NCBI GenBank assembly: GCA_009778355.1
Contig: WRJY01000251.1
Location: 1-8,832, forward strand
Direction: 5' to 3'
Length of the DNA: 8,832 bases
DNA from: Desulfovibrionaceae bacterium
GTDB taxonomy: Bacteria > Pseudomonadota > Gammaproteobacteria > Burkholderiales > Burkholderiaceae_C
Below, in pieces: positions 5,742 to 8,832 of this stretch; the first letter of the stretch is position 1, and each line of letters opens with the position of its first letter. The notes beneath the pieces were generated by a model. It did no database searches. It was not told the DNA's origin and worked only from the letters and a program-made list of their open reading frames with translations. The position numbers and the translations under genes are program-made.

Positions 5742-6896
5742 ATGTCCCCAGCAACTTACCAGGCTCGGCGCGGCATGTTCACGCCCGAGCACGAGATGTA
5801 CCGCGACAGCGTTGCGCGTTTTCTGGCCGACAAGGTTTTGCCGGAACACGCCAAGTGGGAAGATCAAGGTCTGGTACCGCGCGATTTGTGGCGCGCCGCA
5901 GGCGCACACGGTCTGCTGTGCCCCAGCATACCGGAGCAATACGGCGGCGGTGGCGGCGATTTTCTCCACAGCGCGATTGTCGTTGAGGAAATCGCACGCG
6001 CTCTGGCCAGTGGCGTAACGGGATTTACCACACATTCGGAGAACGTCGCCCCGTATTTACTCGAATTCGGCACCGAGGCGCAAAAGCAGACTTTCCTGCC
6101 GAAAATGGCTAGCGGCGAAATAGTCGGTTCGATTGCCATGACCGAACCTGGCGCCGGTAGCGACTTGAAGGCTATTCGTACCAGTGCAGTCAAAGTCAAT
6201 GGCGGCTACCGCATCAATGGGCAGAAAACCTTCATCACCAATGGCTACCATGCCGATCGTATCTTGGTCTTTACCAAGACCGACCCGGACGCTGGGGCGC
6301 GCGGCATCAGCCTGTTCTGGGTCGATGCCACGGCCAAGGGCTTTAGCCGCGGACGCTTGCTCGACAAGGTGGGTCAGAAGGCGCAGGACACGGCCGAGCT
6401 GTTCTTTGACAACGTTTTCGTGCCCGACGACATGCTCGTTGGCGAGCCAAACAAGGGCTTTGGCTATGCCATGAGCGGCCTGATTCGAGAACGCCTGTTA
6501 ATCGCCATGCGCTGCGCCACGGCGCTGGAAGTCGCATTGGATTGGACCATCGTCTATACCAAGGAACGCCGGGCTTTCGATAAAGCACTGATCGATAACC
6601 AGTTCATTCGCTTCAAACTGGCCGAGATCAAGACGCTTGCGTGCGCTACCAGAGCCTTCGTCGATAGCTGCCTGGAACAGTACATGGCTGACACGTTGAC
6701 CGTGGACGGCGCGGCCATGGCCAAGTTCTGGGCTGGCGAAGCTACCCGCGCCATCGATGACCTGATGCAATTTTTCGGCGGCTATGGCTACATGCGCGAA
6801 TACCCGATTGCCCGCGCCTATACCGACGTACGTCCCAACCGTATCTATGGCGGATCGGCTGAAATCATGCGCGAGGTAATCGCGCGCGCGCTGTGA
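5742..6896 (+). CDS. Acyl-CoA dehydrogenase, LCAD/IVD-like
   Basis: The protein of 384 residues is a full-length FAD-dependent acyl-CoA dehydrogenase making the trans-2-enoyl-CoA; electrons would go to electron-transfer flavoprotein. Signature 1, AMTEPGAGSDLKAIRTSA, lies near 132-149, and signature 2, QFFGGYGYMREYPIARAYTD, lies near the C-terminus. The C-terminal third reads much like long-chain acyl-CoA dehydrogenase (ATRAFVDSCL, MAKFWAGE, RIYGGSAEIMREVIA). The medium-chain catalytic glutamate position is G370 here (Y369-G370-G371-S372). E250 in LIRERLLIA sits where LCAD and isovaleryl-CoA dehydrogenase keep their base, so the enzyme should be active with the alternative base. The ATG at 5742, 7 bases after the synthetase stop, gives the usual length. 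An ATG at 5712 would overlap the preceding gene by 23 bases. Neither start has a strong Shine-Dalgarno sequence. Confidence 0.93.
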   Translation: MSPATYQARRGMFTPEHEMYRDSVARFLADKVLPEHAKWEDQGLVPRDLWRAAGAHGLLCPSIPEQYGGGGGDFLHSAIVVEEIARALASGVTGFTTHSENVAPYLLEFGTEAQKQTFLPKMASGEIVGSIAMTEPGAGSDLKAIRTSAVKVNGGYRINGQKTFITNGYHADRILVFTKTDPDAGARGISLFWVDATAKGFSRGRLLDKVGQKAQDTAELFFDNVFVPDDMLVGEPNKGFGYAMSGLIRERLLIAMRCATALEVALDWTIVYTKERRAFDKALIDNQFIRFKLAEIKTLACATRAFVDSCLEQYMADTLTVDGAAMAKFWAGEATRAIDDLMQFFGGYGYMREYPIARAYTDVRPNRIYGGSAEIMREVIARAL

Positions 6897-6904
6897 ATGG
6901 AACC

Positions 6905-8071
6905 ATGCTCAAGAATCTTTCCCGTTCTATCGCCATCGCTGGCGTCGCCGAGTCCGACCTTGGCAAAGTGCCCGGCAAGACCGCGCTTGAATTGCAAGCG
7001 CAGGCGGCGCGTTTGGCGCTCGGCGATGCCGGCTTATTGCTACGCGACGTGGATGCCATCTTCGCCCATACCGATGACCGCTTTGCTGCCGTGCAGCTTG
7101 CCGAATACCTTGGCATACAGCCGAAATACGTTGATTCCAGCAACGTCGGCGGCATGTCCAATCTGATGCACGTGCGCCATGCGATGGCCGCCATTGCAGC
7201 CGGCATGTGCTCGGTGGCGCTGATTACCTACGGCAGCACCCAACTTTCCGACGGCTCGCGCAAAGGCGGCGCTGGGGCTGCAGACACACCGGAATCGCCG
7301 CGCGGCCAATTTATCCTGCCCTACGGCCATCTCAGCCCAATCGGTTATTACGCGATGGCGGCGCAACTGCACATGCACCGATATGGCACCACGCTGAAAG
7401 ACTTGGCGGAAGTGGCCGTGGCGGCGCGGCATTGGGCGCAACTCAATCCAAAAGCCTATCGTCGCGAGGAGACCAGCATCGAGGAAGTCATGACGTCGCC
7501 CGTCATCGCTTCTCCGCTGCGCACACGCGACTGCTGCCTCGTTACCGATGGCGGCGGCGCACTGATCGTCACCTCCGCTGAACGCGCCCGCGACCTCAAA
7601 TCAAAACCTGTTTACGTGATGGGCGCGGCCGAAACTTTTGCGCACCATTACACGCCATTCAATACGGTCGATTGGCTTGACACCGGCGTAGCAGAGACAG
7701 CCGACCAAGCTTTGCGCATGGCAGGCGTTACCCGTACTGATATTGATGTGGTGCAGATATACGATCACTTCACGATTGGAGTCATCCAATCGCTGGAGGA
7801 GTTGGGCTTTTGCAAACGAGGCGAAGGCGGCGCCTTCGTAGCCGGCGGCGCGCTTGGCCCAGGGGGGCGCTTTCCCATCAACACATCGGGCGGCGGACTT
7901 TCCTACGGGCACCCCGGCATGTTCGGCATGTTCGTGCTGATTGAAGCCGTGCGCCAGTTGCGCGGCGAGTGCGGCGCGCGGCAATTGCCGAAGGCCGATC
8001 TGGCGCTTTGTCACGCGCCGGGGCTGGTTTTTTCCTGCAACATCACGATGATTCTCGGAGGCCAAGCATGA
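6905..8071 (+). CDS. SCP2-type thiolase-fold protein lacking the nucleophilic cysteine; possible acyl-CoA aldolase
   Basis: The protein of 388 residues has the SCP-x/acetyl-CoA acetyltransferase-like fold: an SIAIAGVAESDLG start, NPKAYRREE, SPLRTRDCC, VQIYDHFT at 283-290, LEELGFCKRGEGG, FPINTSGGGLSYGHPG and a glycine-rich LVFSCNITMILGG ending. Where thiolases have the reactive cysteine (NNNCSTG in SCP-x), it has N80-V81-G82-G83-M84-S85. H336 of GHPGMFG is retained, as are Y286 (YDHF) and Y334 (SYGH). From memory, the mycobacterial aldolase Ltp2 also lacks the cysteine and uses two tyrosines in similar positions. A following DUF35 gene overlapping by 4 bases supports an obligate complex, as in Ltp2-ChsH2 and the benzoylsuccinyl-CoA thiolase BbsAB. 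Either retro-aldol cleavage or unusual thiolysis is possible. ATG 6905 is preferred over GTG 6893, which overlaps the preceding gene. Confidence 0.85.
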   Translation: MLKNLSRSIAIAGVAESDLGKVPGKTALELQAQAARLALGDAGLLLRDVDAIFAHTDDRFAAVQLAEYLGIQPKYVDSSNVGGMSNLMHVRHAMAAIAAGMCSVALITYGSTQLSDGSRKGGAGAADTPESPRGQFILPYGHLSPIGYYAMAAQLHMHRYGTTLKDLAEVAVAARHWAQLNPKAYRREETSIEEVMTSPVIASPLRTRDCCLVTDGGGALIVTSAERARDLKSKPVYVMGAAETFAHHYTPFNTVDWLDTGVAETADQALRMAGVTRTDIDVVQIYDHFTIGVIQSLEELGFCKRGEGGAFVAGGALGPGGRFPINTSGGGLSYGHPGMFGMFVLIEAVRQLRGECGARQLPKADLALCHAPGLVFSCNITMILGGQA

Positions 8072-8478
8072 GCGAAGCACAACGTCCCTTGCCGCGCTCA
8101 ACCGCAGCTACCGAGGGATACTGGCGCGCAGCCGGCGAAGGCCGGCTCGTCGTGCAGAAATGCCACGCTTGCGGACATCTTCAGTTCTATCCGCGCAATT
8201 TGTGTTTCCAATGCCAGTCCGATCAGATCGGCTGGGATCCAGTATCTGGCTTGGGAACGATCTATACATTCACGGTCAATTACCGCGCGCCCGCCCCTTT
8301 TTTCAAAACGCGGTTGCCGTACGTGGTGGCGATCATTGAACTGGACGAAGGCCCGCGACTCATGGCGAACATCCTTGGCGTCTCACCAGAAGCCGTCGCT
8401 ATCGGCAAGAGGGTGAAAGCAGTATTTGAAAAGATTTCGGATGGAATTGTCTTGCCGCAATTCCAATTATTGGACTAA
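8068..8478 (+). CDS. DUF35 / Zn-ribbon OB-fold protein, partner of the thiolase-fold protein
   Basis: The protein of 136 residues has the two-part DUF35 architecture. A rubredoxin-like zinc ribbon uses C32-x2-C35 and C46-x2-C49 (QKCHACGHLQFYPR, then CFQCQ), followed by an OB-fold domain from about 55 to 136 containing GTIYTFTVNYRAP and PYVVAIIELDEGPRLMANI. Family members bind CoA or acyl-CoA and act as required partners of thiolase-superfamily enzymes, for example ChsH2, BbsA and archaeal HMG-CoA synthase partners. The ATG overlaps the TGA of the thiolase-fold gene (ATGA), and an excellent GGAGG lies 6 bases upstream inside that gene. This points to translational coupling and equal amounts of the two subunits. 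All four zinc cysteines are present. It is the last gene of the operon. Confidence 0.93.
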   Translation: MSEAQRPLPRSTAATEGYWRAAGEGRLVVQKCHACGHLQFYPRNLCFQCQSDQIGWDPVSGLGTIYTFTVNYRAPAPFFKTRLPYVVAIIELDEGPRLMANILGVSPEAVAIGKRVKAVFEKISDGIVLPQFQLLD

Positions 8479-8480
8479 AA

Positions 8481-8506
8481 CCGCAAGCCATGCGATCAAG
8501 CGGCTT
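8481..8506 (+). terminator. Weak hairpin after the operon's last gene
   Basis: AAGCC (8485-8489) and GGCTT (8502-8506) can pair across a 12-base loop just after the DUF35 stop, and CCGC (8481-8484) with GCGG (8500-8503) is a competing fold. The stem is only 5 base pairs and the following TCAGTTAAAAAC has no U-run. It is the only terminator-like structure seen after the operon, so termination may be Rho-dependent. The rest of 8507-8590 shows no gene; GGCATGCC at 8558-8565 is a simple palindrome. Confidence 0.2.
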
Positions 8507-8591
8507 CAGTTAAAAACATGGATACAGCATAAGCGCAACGTAATGATGCAGATGGGCGGCATGCCATAGTTGGCGCGCGGCAGCATAATAA

Positions 8592-8616
8592 AAGCTCTAT
8601 CTATTCAAAAGAGCTT
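8592..8616 (+). promoter_or_regulatory. Inverted repeat covering the ribosome binding site of the hydrolase gene
   Basis: AAGCTCT (8592-8598) and AGAGCTT (8610-8616) are perfect 7-base inverted arms with an 11-base spacer, ending 3 bases before the ATG at 8620. The right arm includes AAGAG-like purines that serve as the Shine-Dalgarno sequence. In RNA the stem would hide it. It may instead be a DNA operator, since CATAAT at 8584-8589 just upstream resembles a -10 box, though without a good -35. Confidence 0.35.
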
Positions 8617-8619
8617 GCC

Positions 8620-8832
8620 ATGCCCATCACTGTGCTTGACCAACACACCGCGCTGATCGTCGTCGATTTGCAAAAAGGCATCGCCGGGCGAGCGCCGCCG
8701 CAGGTGTTTGCGCGGGTGCTGGAGCGCAATCAGGCGCTGCTGGCGGCGTTTCGCGGACGCGGGTTGCCGGTGGCGCTGGTCAACGTGGCGGGCGTTGCGC
8801 CGGGCCGCACCGAGCAACCGCGCCCCGCCGGC
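8620..8832 (+). CDS. Isochorismatase-family (cysteine) hydrolase, N-terminal fragment
   Basis: The first 71 codons are present and the gene continues past the right edge. The opening HTALIVVDLQKGIAG is the classic first strand of the isochorismatase-like fold, with D16 as the expected aspartate of the Asp-Lys-Cys triad. The helix LERNQALLAAFRGRGLPVALVNV fits the next conserved segment, where the enzyme holds RxxGxPVxxV. The lysine and cysteine lie outside the window, so it cannot be said whether it is a nicotinamidase, an N-carbamoyl amidase or another C-N hydrolase. A purine-rich AAAAGAG lies about 6 bases before the ATG. It is 141 bases downstream of the operon and probably an independent unit. 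Confidence 0.82.
   Translation, partial: MPITVLDQHTALIVVDLQKGIAGRAPPQVFARVLERNQALLAAFRGRGLPVALVNVAGVAPGRTEQPRPAG

Noticed and set aside
7861..7868. A G6 run in the thiolase-fold gene that might signal a frameshift
   Set aside because: The reading frame continues intact through conserved FPINTSGGG and GHPG motifs on the far side, so there is no frameshift.
8570..8585. Sigma-54-like sequence (TTGGCGCGCGGCAGCA) upstream of the hydrolase gene
   Set aside because: The GG and GC elements are one base too close for the -24/-12 spacing, and the -12 half is a poor match.
1..8832. CRISPR arrays, IS elements, tRNA/rRNA genes and phage attachment sites
   Set aside because: No regularly spaced repeats, transposase motifs, terminal inverted repeats or tRNA-like folds were seen on either strand by reading.

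Overview
The window is about 58-60% G+C by eye and looks like a betaproteobacterium, most likely Burkholderiales (an Alcaligenaceae/Bordetella-like or Burkholderia/Cupriavidus-like soil bacterium). The reasons are a Bug-type solute-binding protein of the TctC family, an IclR regulator of the PcaR/PobR type divergent from it, and a compact acyl-CoA catabolic operon. This assignment is inferred from gene content; no database search was run.

Layout. The left edge (1-74, minus) holds the first 24 codons of a universal stress protein. The 298 bases upstream of it hold no gene but several short inverted repeats. A complete IclR-family regulator follows on the minus strand (373-1182). A 140-base divergent intergenic region carries a perfect TTGACA -35 element and at least four inverted repeats. 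From 1323 to 8478 seven genes run on the plus strand with gaps of 38, 12, 27, 7 and 8 bases and finally a 4-base overlap, so they are almost certainly one operon: Bug periplasmic binding protein, SDR dehydrogenase of the MFE-2 type, MaoC/hydratase-2 protein, AMP-dependent acyl-CoA synthetase, LCAD/IVD-like acyl-CoA dehydrogenase, SCP2-type thiolase-fold protein, and a DUF35 zinc-ribbon/OB-fold protein. After a 141-base gap, the start of an isochorismatase-family hydrolase runs off the right edge.

How the genes fit together. A carboxylic acid is probably bound in the periplasm by the Bug protein; no TctA/TctB membrane partner is in the window. The acid is then activated by the synthetase, desaturated by the acyl-CoA dehydrogenase and hydrated by the MaoC protein. 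The 3-hydroxyacyl-CoA is either oxidised by the SDR or cleaved directly by the thiolase-fold/DUF35 pair. The set is a full beta-oxidation-like cycle. Its hydratase and dehydrogenase are of the (R)-specific MFE-2 type, in the same order as the domains of eukaryotic MFE-2. The substrate cannot be named from sequence.

Most notable point. The thiolase-fold protein has no cysteine where thiolases carry the acyl-accepting nucleophile, yet it keeps a YDHF tyrosine and a second tyrosine in SYGHPGMFG, and it is translationally coupled to a DUF35 partner. That pattern recalls the Ltp2-ChsH2(DUF35) steroid side-chain aldolase, so the last step may be a retro-aldol cleavage and not thiolysis. The dense set of dyads in the iclR/bug intergenic region is the second thing worth checking.
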